Source: an uncultured Pseudomonadota bacterium
GTDB taxonomy: Bacteria; Pseudomonadota; Gammaproteobacteria; Burkholderiales; Usitatibacteraceae
Assembly (NCBI GenBank): GCA_937898635.1
Contig: CALEJW010000139.1
Coordinates: 1 to 35,436 of the forward strand
Length of the DNA stretch: 35,436 nt
Reading direction: 5' to 3'
The translations under genes and the position numbers were made by a program. Shown in pieces: positions 7,023 to 14,675 of the stretch; positions within the stretch are counted from its first letter, which is position 1; every line of letters begins with the position of its first letter. The notes under the pieces are model-generated. The model was not told the origin of the DNA. It saw only the letters and a program-made list of their open reading frames with translations, and did not search any database.

Positions 7023-8321
7023 TCACGCCGGCGGGCGGTTCCTCCCCGCGAGCCAGCGCCGCAGTTCCACGAGCGTCTCGCGAAGCTCCGCGGCCGCCGT
7101 CGGCAGCCGCCAGATGGCCGGCAGCGCCCCGCGGCGGCGCGGCTGCAGTCCGATCCGCCGCGTCGCGTCCTGGAGCAGGTCGAGGCGCAGGCGCACGCCG
7201 TGGCGGGCGAGCACCGGCTCGAGCTCGTGGCGGCGGCGAAGCAGGTCGTGACGGGTGCGGTCGTAGGCGTGCTCGCACAGGCGCGCCCGGGTGGAGTAGC
7301 TGAAGATGTTGGTGAAGAAGATCTCGCTGTCGTCGGCGTCCGGCTCGAAGAGGATCACGTCGGCGCCGCGGTACTGGTTGCGGTACTTGGAGATGCCCAC
7401 CGCCATCCGCGAGTGGATGATGGCCCGGAAGGTCTGCGAGAGCACGACCGGCAAGCCGCCGTCCACCAGGCGCCGGTGCCGGCCCCGGCCCTTCTCGGCG
7501 GCGAGGCTCGCGTCGTAGGGGACGAGGGGGTTCACGCAGATCACGAGCTTCGCCCCGTCGTCGAGGGCCTCGGAGGCATGCAGCGTCTTCCTGAGCGCGC
7601 CGTCCACGAAGCTGTGACCCTCGATCTCCACGGGCGGGAAGAGGCCCGGAAGCGCGGCGCTCGCCTGGACCGCCTGGGAGATGGGAACGTGGTCGTGCCC
7701 GGGCCGGCCGAAGCTCACGCTCTCGCCCGTGTCCAGGTCGGTCGCGACGAGGTAGAGGCGCCGCTCGAGCTCGCGAAAATCGTCGGTCCGGCCGGGCTGG
7801 GTGAAGACCGCGTGCAGGTACTGGTGGATCGTGTCGTTGTCGAAGATGCCCGTCGGGATCGCGCGGCCGAGTGAGGCGAACGACTCCAGCGCCCCGCCGG
7901 AGAACGGCTGCCGGAGGTACTGCCACAACGAGCGCAGGAGCAGCGGCGGCACCGTGCTCGCACGCTGGAGGTACTCGCGGAACGCCGGGCGCATGAAGAC
8001 CTCGGGCGTGAGGGCGCCTTCCTCCTCCTTGCCCTCGATGAAGATCCCGTAGATCTCGGAGACGGCCACGCCGTTGGCGAGCGCGGCGGCGAGGAAGCTC
8101 CCGGCGCTCACCCCGACATAGACGTCGAGGTCGTTCAGGTCCATGCCCTCCAGGGACTCCTGGAGCGCCATCAGCGCGCCGATCTCGTAGATGGCGCCGA
8201 AGGGCCCGCCGCCGGCGAGGGCGAGCCCCATCCGCGGCCGGCCGCCGCCGGCACGGGAGCGCCGCCGCGAGCCCGTCTTCGGCTTCGCGGCGGCGCTGCC
8301 CGCTGCCGGGCGGCGATTCAT
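7023..8321 (-). CDS. Patatin-like phospholipase/acyl hydrolase
   Basis: The 432-residue protein has the patatin Ser-Asp dyad. The oxyanion-hole glycine run G-G-G-P-F-G lies at about 37-42, the nucleophile motif G-V-S-A-G-S has its serine at residue 72, and V-D-G-A carries the catalytic Asp240. The first 30 residues are basic and low in complexity; ATG 8321 was chosen, although Met31 just before the domain is possible. A long C-terminal helical region follows the catalytic domain. Bacterial patatins hydrolyse acyl esters of phospholipids, and some relatives act on storage lipids. The start lies 5 nt from the phasin stop, so the two are co-transcribed. A role in mobilising storage lipid or remodelling membrane lipid is inferred from context. 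Confidence 0.9.
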   Translation of the reverse strand: MNRRPAAGSAAAKPKTGSRRRSRAGGGRPRMGLALAGGGPFGAIYEIGALMALQESLEGMDLNDLDVYVGVSAGSFLAAALANGVAVSEIYGIFIEGKEEEGALTPEVFMRPAFREYLQRASTVPPLLLRSLWQYLRQPFSGGALESFASLGRAIPTGIFDNDTIHQYLHAVFTQPGRTDDFRELERRLYLVATDLDTGESVSFGRPGHDHVPISQAVQASAALPGLFPPVEIEGHSFVDGALRKTLHASEALDDGAKLVICVNPLVPYDASLAAEKGRGRHRRLVDGGLPVVLSQTFRAIIHSRMAVGISKYRNQYRGADVILFEPDADDSEIFFTNIFSYSTRARLCEHAYDRTRHDLLRRRHELEPVLARHGVRLRLDLLQDATRRIGLQPRRRGALPAIWRLPTAAAELRETLVELRRWLAGRNRPPA

Positions 8322-8325
8322 GCCC

Positions 8326-8775
8326 TTATCGGGCTGCGCGGGCGCGCGAGCGGTGCAGCTTGTCGACGCTCGCCTGGAGCTGCGAGACCTGGCGCGAGAG
8401 CGCGCGGACGTCGCCCACCGTCGGGACGCCGAGCTTGGAGATCACGCCGGAGACGCGGTGCTCGAAGACCTTCTCGAGGTGCGAGACGGCCTCGACGGTC
8501 CTCGCGCGGGCTTCGCCCGCCCGGGCCAGCGCGGCCTTGCGGGCCTTCTCCGCCTTCGCGAGGGCGGCGCGGCGGCTGCGCGCCTCCAGGGCCGCGCCCT
8601 GCTTCACCAGGGTGTCGAAGGCGCCGACCGCGGACTGGCGAACGCCGGTGACGGCCTGGACCCCGGCCTCGAGCGCCTTCTGCGCGGATGTACGGATGGT
8701 GCGGACGGCCCGGGCGGGCGTGACGGCGGGCGTGCGCGCCTTGCGCGGGCGTTTCGTGCGAGTGGTGCGTGCCAT
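8326..8775 (-). CDS. Phasin family protein (PhaF/PhaI-like granule-associated protein)
   Basis: The 149-residue protein starts at ATG 8775 behind AAAGGA. It has a basic Arg/Lys/Thr/Pro-rich N-terminus, a long amphipathic helical middle rich in Ala, Lys and Arg, and the phasin C-terminal signature F-E-H-R-V-S-G-V-I-S-K-L-G-V-P-T, then D-V-R-A-L-S-R-Q-V and a heptad pattern typical of a coiled coil. Phasins coat polyhydroxyalkanoate granules; here no PHA synthase is visible. With a WS/DGAT and an acyl reductase nearby, the protein might instead, or also, coat wax-ester or triacylglycerol bodies. It heads the leftward operon with patatin, TetR and TPR genes. Confidence 0.88.
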   Translation of the reverse strand: MARTTRTKRPRKARTPAVTPARAVRTIRTSAQKALEAGVQAVTGVRQSAVGAFDTLVKQGAALEARSRRAALAKAEKARKAALARAGEARARTVEAVSHLEKVFEHRVSGVISKLGVPTVGDVRALSRQVSQLQASVDKLHRSRARAAR

Positions 8776-8884
8776 GGTGTGTCCTTTCGGTTCGGGTTGC
8801 GATCCGTCGCCGTCCCCGAGGGCGGCGCGTCCGGGGCGAAATGCCTCCGGTGTCAGCTTCCACGGTAGGCGAAAGGATTAGAGG

Positions 8885-8902
8885 GGACACACTAAATGTG
8901 CC
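8885..8902. promoter_or_regulatory. Imperfect palindrome between the phasin operon and the acyl reductase gene
   Basis: GGACACACTAAATGTGCC is an inverted repeat (GG-CACA/TGTG-CC) with one extra base on the left arm. It lies in the 207-bp divergent gap and is a candidate operator, for instance for the TetR protein. Weak evidence. Confidence 0.3.
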
Positions 8903-8982
8903 GGGGCCGCGCCGGCCGGCGGCCTGCGAGGGGGCGCGTGTATCATGCGCGGAAAAAACCCGCGCTCTTCGAGGAGAATCCC

Positions 8983-10971
8983 ATGTCCTACTTCGTGACC
9001 GGCGGCACCGGCTTCATCGGCCGCTTTCTCATCGACCGCCTTCTCGAGCGCGAGGCAACGGTCTTCGTGCTGGTGCGCAAGGGCTCCGTGGGCAAGCTGG
9101 ACGCCCTGCGGGAACGCTGGGGCCCGAACGCGAAGCGCGTGGTGGCCGTCGTGGGCGACCTCGCCCGTCCCCGCCTCGGCGTGTCGGCCGCCGACCTCGC
9201 GAAGCTGAAGGGCAAGGTCGCCCACCTCTTCCACCTCGCCGCGGTCTACGACCTGTCGGCGGACGCCGCGAGCCAGGAGAAGGCCAACATCGACGGCACC
9301 CGCAACGCCGTCCAGTTCGCGCAGGCCGTGCAGGCCGGCTGCTTCCACCACGTGAGCTCGATCGCCGCGGCGGGCCTCTACGACGGCGTGTTCCGGGAGG
9401 ACATGTTCGAGGAGGCGGAGGAGCTCGACCACCCCTACTTCCGCACCAAGCACGATTCCGAGGCGATCGTGCGCAAGGAGTGCGCGCGGCCCTGGCGCAT
9501 CTACCGCCCCGCGATCGTCGTGGGGCACTCGAAGACCGGCGAGATCGACAAGATCGACGGGCCCTACTACTTCTTCAAGCTGATCCAGAAGATGCGCAAG
9601 GCCCTCCCCCAGTGGATGCCCACGGTCGGCATCGAGGGCGGGCGGATCAACATCGTCCCCGTGGACTTCATCGTGGACGCGATGGACCACATCGCCCACA
9701 AGAAGGGCCTGGACGGGGGCTGCTTCCACCTCACCGACCCCGAGCCGCGCCGCGTCGGCGAGATCCTCAACCTCTTCGCCAGGGCCGCCCACGCGCCGCA
9801 GATGACGATGCGCCTGAACGCGAAGATGTTCGGCTTCATCCCGGACTTCGTGATCGACTCGGCGATGTCGCTCGCGCCGGTCCGGCGCATCCAGAAGCAG
9901 CTCCTCGCGGACCTGGGCATCCCGAAGGACATGTTCAAGTTCGTGAACTATCCCACGCGCTTCGACAACCGCGAGTGCGCGAAGGCCCTCAAGGGCACCC
10001 GGATCGCCGTGCCGCCGCTCGAGGACTACGCCTGGCGGCTGTGGGACTACTGGGAGCGCCACCTCGACCCCGACCTCTTCGTCGACCGCACGCTCGCCGG
10101 CAAGGTGAAGGGCAAGGTGATCGTGATCACCGGCGGGACCTCCGGCATCGGGGAGGCCACCGCCTACAAGATGGCCGAGGCCGGCGCGCACGTGGTCGTG
10201 GTCGCCCGCGACCCGGCGAAGGCCGAGCCGGTCATGGCGAGGATGAAGTCCCTCGGCGGCAAGGCGAAGTTCATCTCCTGCGACCTCGCCGACCTCGCCG
10301 ACTGCGACCGGCTCGTCGCCGCCGTCCTCAAGGAGCACGGCCGCTGCGACTACCTGGTGAACAACGCCGGGCGCTCCATCCGGCGCGGCATCGCCTCCTC
10401 GTTCGAGCGCTTCCACGACTTCGAGCGCACGATGCAGCTCAACTACTTCGGGAGCCTGCGCCTCATCATGGGGTTCCTGCCGTCCATGATGAAGCAGAAC
10501 CGCGGGCACGTGATCAACATCTCCTCGATCGGGGTCCTCACCCAGGCGCCGCGCTTCTCGGCCTACGTCGCCTCGAAGTCCGCCCTCGACTCCTTCACCG
10601 GCTGCGCCGCGAGCGAGTTCGCCGACAACAACATCACCTTCACGACGATCAACATGCCGCTGGTGAAGACGCCGATGATCGCGCCCACCAAGCTCTACAG
10701 CAACGTGCCCACGCTCACGCCGGAGCAGGCGGCCGACCTCGTCGTGGAGGCGATCGTCTACAAGCCGGTGCGCATCGCGACGCGGCTGGGCATCTTCGGC
10801 GCCCTCCTGCACGCGGTGGCGCCCAAGGCGACCCAGATCATCCTCAACACGGCCTTCCGCATGTTCCCGGATTCCTCCGCCGCGCAGGGCCGCAAGGACG
10901 GCGCCCGCGAGGTCGAGCTCACGCCCGAGCAGGTGGCCTTCGCGCAGGTCACCCAGGGCATCCACTGGTAG
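8983..10971 (+). CDS. Two-domain fatty acyl-CoA/acyl-ACP reductase (Maqu_2220-like), SDR fusion
   Basis: This 662-residue protein starts at ATG 8983 behind GAGGAG (8971-8976). The N-terminal extended-SDR domain opens with T-G-G-T-G-F-I-G (6-13), has H-V-S-S-I-A-A-A-G-L, an active-site Y-F-R-T-K (about 151-155) and I-Y-R-P-A-I-V-V-G-H. A second, classical SDR domain starts with V-I-T-G-G-T-S-G-I-G (about 381-390), followed by N-N-A-G-R-S-I-R-R, M-Q-L-N-Y-F-G-S and Y-V-A-S-K-S-A-L-D. Length, domain order and these motifs match, as I recall them, the Marinobacter fatty acyl-CoA reductase that reduces acyl-CoA through the aldehyde to fatty alcohol with NADPH. The alcohol would feed the WS/DGAT enzyme at the window start. 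Called only as a dehydrogenase, it would be under-annotated. Confidence 0.9.
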   Translation: MSYFVTGGTGFIGRFLIDRLLEREATVFVLVRKGSVGKLDALRERWGPNAKRVVAVVGDLARPRLGVSAADLAKLKGKVAHLFHLAAVYDLSADAASQEKANIDGTRNAVQFAQAVQAGCFHHVSSIAAAGLYDGVFREDMFEEAEELDHPYFRTKHDSEAIVRKECARPWRIYRPAIVVGHSKTGEIDKIDGPYYFFKLIQKMRKALPQWMPTVGIEGGRINIVPVDFIVDAMDHIAHKKGLDGGCFHLTDPEPRRVGEILNLFARAAHAPQMTMRLNAKMFGFIPDFVIDSAMSLAPVRRIQKQLLADLGIPKDMFKFVNYPTRFDNRECAKALKGTRIAVPPLEDYAWRLWDYWERHLDPDLFVDRTLAGKVKGKVIVITGGTSGIGEATAYKMAEAGAHVVVVARDPAKAEPVMARMKSLGGKAKFISCDLADLADCDRLVAAVLKEHGRCDYLVNNAGRSIRRGIASSFERFHDFERTMQLNYFGSLRLIMGFLPSMMKQNRGHVINISSIGVLTQAPRFSAYVASKSALDSFTGCAASEFADNNITFTTINMPLVKTPMIAPTKLYSNVPTLTPEQAADLVVEAIVYKPVRIATRLGIFGALLHAVAPKATQIILNTAFRMFPDSSAAQGRKDGAREVELTPEQVAFAQVTQGIHW

Positions 10972-10980
10972 GGGCCGGCC

Positions 10981-11151
10981 ATGGAAACCCTCGTCGTCGC
11001 GCCGTTCTTCGTGGGCTGGGGCACCCTCGCCCTCATCAACGCCGGGCTCGCGCAGTCGAAGAACCGCGCGGGGCTCCTCTGGTTCCTCGCCTCGCTCCTG
11101 CTCGGGCCGCTCGCCACGCTGCTCGTGGTCGTGCTCCCGAAGGCGGACTGA
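10981..11151 (+). CDS. Small hydrophobic membrane protein (56 aa), unknown function
   Basis: ATG 10981 follows the acyl reductase stop by 9 nt, with AGGGG six bases upstream, and the TGA at 11149-11151 lies 2 nt before the peroxiredoxin start. The 56-residue product begins M-E-T-L-V-V-A-P-F-F-V-G-W-G and has two hydrophobic segments (about 4-20 and 31-52) joined by a short polar loop, A-Q-S-K-N-R-A-G. The predicted form is a two-helix inner-membrane hairpin. Its tight fit between two co-directional genes supports a real gene. I know no family for it. Confidence 0.7.
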   Translation: METLVVAPFFVGWGTLALINAGLAQSKNRAGLLWFLASLLLGPLATLLVVVLPKAD

Positions 11152-11153
11152 GG

Positions 11154-11624
11154 ATGGCGGACCGTCCCCGCGCGGGCGACCCGGCGCCCGACTTCACCGC
11201 CGCGACGACCGACGGCGGCCGGGTCTCGCTGAAGGACTTCCGCGGCAGGAAGCTGGTCCTGTACTTCTATCCCATGGACGACACGCCCGGCTGCACGAAG
11301 CAGGCGTGCTCGCTTCGCGACCACAACGCCGAAATCGCCGCGAAGGGCGCCGCCATCCTGGGCGTCTCGACGCAGGACGAGGAGTCCCACCGCCGGTTCA
11401 CGCGCAAGCACGGGCTCAACTTCCCGCTCCTCGCCGACCGCGACGGCGCCGTGGGCCGCGCCTACGGGACGATCGGCGGCAAGGGGCTCTTCGCGGCGGC
11501 AAAGGCGCTGGCCGGCATCGCCGACCGCGTGACCTTCCTCATCGACGAGAAGGGACGCATCGCGCACGTGATCGAGCGTCCGGACACGGCGAACCACGCC
11601 GAGGAAGTCCTGGCGCTCCTCTAG
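11154..11624 (+). CDS. bcp: Thioredoxin-dependent peroxiredoxin, Bcp/PrxQ type
   Basis: This 156-residue protein of the AhpC/TSA fold reduces hydrogen peroxide and organic hydroperoxides, including lipid peroxides, using thioredoxin. The motif F-Y-P-M-D-D-T-P-G-C-T-K-Q-A-C shows the peroxidatic Cys47 and the resolving Cys52 five residues later, as in E. coli Bcp. Other landmarks are the G-D-P-A-P-D-F start and the I-L-G-V-S and F-P-L-L-A-D stretches. It is the third gene behind the acyl reductase, so it may protect lipid stores, though bcp is common and may be here by chance. Its stop shares CTAG with the convergent lipase gene. Confidence 0.93.
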   Translation: MADRPRAGDPAPDFTAATTDGGRVSLKDFRGRKLVLYFYPMDDTPGCTKQACSLRDHNAEIAAKGAAILGVSTQDEESHRRFTRKHGLNFPLLADRDGAVGRAYGTIGGKGLFAAAKALAGIADRVTFLIDEKGRIAHVIERPDTANHAEEVLALL

Positions 11625-12556
11625 CGCTCCGGCCCCGCCCTGAGGCGGGCGATCTCCCCGAGCACCAGGCGGTGCACGCGCCCGTCGAGCAGCATGGCGA
11701 CGTGGGCGACGCCGTGGACGGAAGCGTTCCTCGCCCACGCGAGCCGGCTCGAGTCCTGCGGGGCCACGAGATTGTCGTGCACCGAGTAGATCGAGAGCGC
11801 CTCGCAGCCGGGGCCCGCCTCGCCCTCGGCCCGCGCCAGCCCTCGCAGGAACTCGCTGCCCCGGCGCATCTGCCGCCCGTTCGCGCCCGCGGCCATCGCG
11901 GCGAGCACCGAGCCGTGGTGCGGGCTGCCGAGCGTGACGAGGCCCGCGACCCTCGCGGGGCCGTATTCGCGAAGGTAGGCGCGTGCGGCGAGGCCGCCCA
12001 TGCTGTGGCAGACGAGGATCACCCGGGGCTGGCCGCTCGCCGCGACGACTTCCTCCACGACCTTCGCGAGGTGCGCGGCGAAGGTCTCGACGCTCGCGAG
12101 GATGGCCGGCAAGCTCGGCACGAAGACGGGCGCCACACCCGCCGAGTCCAGCGCCCGCGCGAGCCCGCAGAGCGTGCCGCGGTTGGAGAAGTAGCCGTGC
12201 ACGAGGACGACCGGCGCAGCCTCGCAGGGCGCGGGCGGCGGGTCGGCGCGCAGCACCGTGCGCTCCAGCGGCAGCCAGAGGAAGTTGTTGGCGAGCATCG
12301 CCCGCCACTCCCCGCCGACGAGGGCGAGGCTCGCCGCGATGCCCAGCCGCTCCTGCGGGCCGCGCGGCGAGCGCGCGAGCCACGAGAGGCCGAGGGTGAG
12401 GCAGACGAGCAGGAGGCGCACGCCGAGCGCGCCCGCGGCGACGCCCGCGAGGACCTCGGCGAGGTCCCAGTCGCGACGCCGCTGGAGCCACGCGCCCAGC
12501 GCCGCCCAGGCGGCGAATTCCGCGGCGAGCGCCGCGCGCACGAGGTTGGCGAACAT
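11621..12556 (-). CDS. Membrane-anchored alpha/beta-hydrolase, triacylglycerol lipase-like
   Basis: The 311-residue product starts at ATG 12556; longer in-frame starts (ATG 12610) would run into the divergent gene's promoter, and no good ribosome site is seen for either. Residues about 35-62 form one or two hydrophobic helices, so the protein is probably inner-membrane anchored. The hydrolase core has the oxyanion motif V-L-V-H-G-Y-F-S-N-R-G (117-127), the nucleophile elbow C-H-S-M-G-G with Ser185, G-S-P-H-H-G after it, an Asp candidate in S-V-H-D-N-L-V and a His candidate in G-V-A-H-V-A-M-L. This pattern fits lipases of the PF01674/PGAP1-like type. Substrate unknown; the lipid-rich neighbourhood suggests acylglycerols or wax esters. 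Confidence 0.85.
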   Translation of the reverse strand: MFANLVRAALAAEFAAWAALGAWLQRRRDWDLAEVLAGVAAGALGVRLLLVCLTLGLSWLARSPRGPQERLGIAASLALVGGEWRAMLANNFLWLPLERTVLRADPPPAPCEAAPVVLVHGYFSNRGTLCGLARALDSAGVAPVFVPSLPAILASVETFAAHLAKVVEEVVAASGQPRVILVCHSMGGLAARAYLREYGPARVAGLVTLGSPHHGSVLAAMAAGANGRQMRRGSEFLRGLARAEGEAGPGCEALSIYSVHDNLVAPQDSSRLAWARNASVHGVAHVAMLLDGRVHRLVLGEIARLRAGPER

Positions 12557-12656
12557 GCGCGGCGAGTATACCAACCGCGCCGATTCGCCCCCGGGGCTGC
12601 GTGCTACCATGGCGCGCCCTCCCCGCACTTACTCTTCCCGGGAACGCGAACGCGCG

Positions 12657-14675
12657 ATGCCGCTTCATGCCGCAACGGTTTTCCTGAGCGCCTTCCTGCT
12701 CTTCCTGGTCCAGCCCGTCCTCGCCAAGCAGATCCTCCCCTGGTTCGGAGGGGCGGCCGTCGTCTGGACGACCTGCATGGTGTTCTTCCAGTCGGCGCTG
12801 CTCCTGGGCTACGCCTACTCGCACTGGCTCACGACGCGCGTCGTCTCGCCCCGGCAGCAGCAGCTGCACCTCGTGCTCCTCGCCGCGAGCCTCGCGTTCC
12901 TGCCGATCCTGCCCTCGGAGGCCTGGGCGCCCGCGGGCGACGAGAATCCGGTCCTGCGCATCCTGCTGCTGCTGGCCGCGACGATCGGGCTGCCCTACTT
13001 CCTCCTCTCCGCGACGAGTCCCCTCGTGCAGGCCTGGTTCGCGCGCGAGTTCCCCGGCTCGAGCCCCTACCGGCTCTTCGCGCTCTCGAACCTCGCCTCG
13101 ATGATCGCGCTGCTGGGCTATCCCTTCCTCTTCGAGCCCTGGCTCGCGAGCCCGCAGCAGTCGAGGGCCTGGTCGGCCGGCTACGCGCTCTTCGTCCTCC
13201 TCTGCGCGTGGCTCGCCTGGCGCAGCCGCGACCTGCCGCCGCTCGCGAAGGCCGCGTCCACGGCCGAGGAGGCCGGCGAGCCGCGGCCGGGCGCCGCGCG
13301 GCTCCTCACCTGGCTCGCGCTCGCCACGCTCGGCTCCGTGATGCTCCTCGCCGTCTCCAACCACCTCACGCAGAACGTCTCCTCGATCCCGCTGCTGTGG
13401 GTGATCCCGCTGGCGGTCTACCTGCTCACCTTCATCCTCTGCTTCGAGGGGACGCGCTGGTATCCGCGCGACGCCTACCTGGGCTTCCTCGTGTGGATCG
13501 TCTGCGTGATGGCCTGGTTCCTCGCGGACAAGCGCCTGCAGTTCGAGATCGCGTGGCAGGTCGGCGTGTTCGGCGCGGGCCTCTTCGTGGTCTGCATGTT
13601 CTGCCACGGCGAGCTCGCCCGCCTGCGTCCCGGGCCCCGGCACCTCACCCTCTTCTACCTCGTGGTCTCGCTCGGCGGCGTCGCGGGAGGCGTCCTCGTG
13701 GGGATCGTGGCCCCGCTCACGCTCCCCGGCTACCTGGAGCTGGAGATCGCCCTCGTCGCCGTGGCGCTCCTCGCGCTCGTCCTGAACCTCGGCCGCCCGA
13801 AGCCGGTGGTGGCCATGTTCGCCGCCGTGGTGGCCTTCTCCACGGGCGCCCTCGCCTTCCGCGTCTCGAGCTTCACCGAGGACACGGTGCTCATCGAGCG
13901 CAACTTCTACGGCGTGCTGCGCGTGAAGGAGACGCAGGCCCGCGCGGAGGACCCCGAGACCCGCTACCGCTCGCTGGTCCACGGCGCGATCCTGCACGGC
14001 GAGCAGTGGATGGGCGAGAAGTACCGCCGCGCCGCGACCACCTACTACCGGACGGGCTCGGGCATCGGCAAGGCGATCCTCGCCCTCGCCGGCCGGCCGA
14101 TCAAGGTGGGGGTGATCGGCCTCGGCGCGGGCACGCTCGCCACCTACGGCGATGCCGACGACGTCTTCCGCTTCTACGACATCAACCCGGCGGTGCCGCG
14201 CATCGCGCGCGAGCAGTTCACCTACCTGGGCGACAGCCCGGCGCGGATCGAGATCGTGCTGGGCGACGCGCGCCTGAAGCTCGAGCGCGAGCCGCCGCAG
14301 GGGTTCGACGTGCTGGCGGTGGACGCCTTCTCGGGAGATTCCATCCCCGTGCACCTCATCACCCTCGAGGCGGTCGGCACCTACCTGCGGCACATGGCGC
14401 CGCAGGGCATCATCGCCTTCCACGTCTCCAACCGCTTCCTCGACCTGAAGCCCGTGCTCCTCGCCATCGCCGAGCGCCACGGCCTGGAGTACGCCTTCGT
14501 CCACGAGACGAGCGACGACGGCAGCACGACGAGCGACTGGGTGCTCCTCACCCGCCACAAGCCGCACATCCTGCGCCCGGAGATCGTCGCCTCGACGGAG
14601 CCCGTGGCGCCGGAGCCGGGCTGGCGTCTCTGGACGGACGCCTACAACAACATCCTCCAGGTCTGGAAGCGCTAG
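12657..14675 (+). CDS. Membrane protein fused to a spermidine-synthase-like domain
   Basis: The 672-residue protein starts at ATG 12657; ATG 12609 (16 residues longer) is an alternative. Residues 1 to about 400 contain around ten hydrophobic helices with loops such as Q-P-V-L-A-K-Q-I-L-P-W-F-G-G and the Y-F-L-L-S-A-T-S-P-L-V-Q-A-W-F stretch typical of the 'fused MFS/spermidine synthase' family. The C-terminal part is a Rossmann domain with the SAM/dcSAM-binding motif V-I-G-L-G-A-G-T-L-A (about 486-495), Y-D-I-N-P, and D-V-L-A-V-D-A-F-S-G-D-S-I-P. Soluble homologues make polyamines, but the physiological role of the fused family is not established. It stands alone, divergent from the lipase gene, and ends in CTAG shared with the next gene. 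Confidence 0.88.
   Translation: MPLHAATVFLSAFLLFLVQPVLAKQILPWFGGAAVVWTTCMVFFQSALLLGYAYSHWLTTRVVSPRQQQLHLVLLAASLAFLPILPSEAWAPAGDENPVLRILLLLAATIGLPYFLLSATSPLVQAWFAREFPGSSPYRLFALSNLASMIALLGYPFLFEPWLASPQQSRAWSAGYALFVLLCAWLAWRSRDLPPLAKAASTAEEAGEPRPGAARLLTWLALATLGSVMLLAVSNHLTQNVSSIPLLWVIPLAVYLLTFILCFEGTRWYPRDAYLGFLVWIVCVMAWFLADKRLQFEIAWQVGVFGAGLFVVCMFCHGELARLRPGPRHLTLFYLVVSLGGVAGGVLVGIVAPLTLPGYLELEIALVAVALLALVLNLGRPKPVVAMFAAVVAFSTGALAFRVSSFTEDTVLIERNFYGVLRVKETQARAEDPETRYRSLVHGAILHGEQWMGEKYRRAATTYYRTGSGIGKAILALAGRPIKVGVIGLGAGTLATYGDADDVFRFYDINPAVPRIAREQFTYLGDSPARIEIVLGDARLKLEREPPQGFDVLAVDAFSGDSIPVHLITLEAVGTYLRHMAPQGIIAFHVSNRFLDLKPVLLAIAERHGLEYAFVHETSDDGSTTSDWVLLTRHKPHILRPEIVASTEPVAPEPGWRLWTDAYNNILQVWKR

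Noticed and set aside
8896..8982. A 29-residue upstream extension of the acyl reductase from ATG 8896
   Set aside because: The extra residues are not family-like, and ATG 8983 has GAGGAG at the right distance and the conserved M-x-Y-F-x-T-G-G-T-G start.
12609..12656. Longer start at ATG 12609 for the MFS–spermidine synthase fusion
   Set aside because: The added 16 residues are Arg-rich and precede a natural membrane-protein N-terminus. Not excluded, only less likely.
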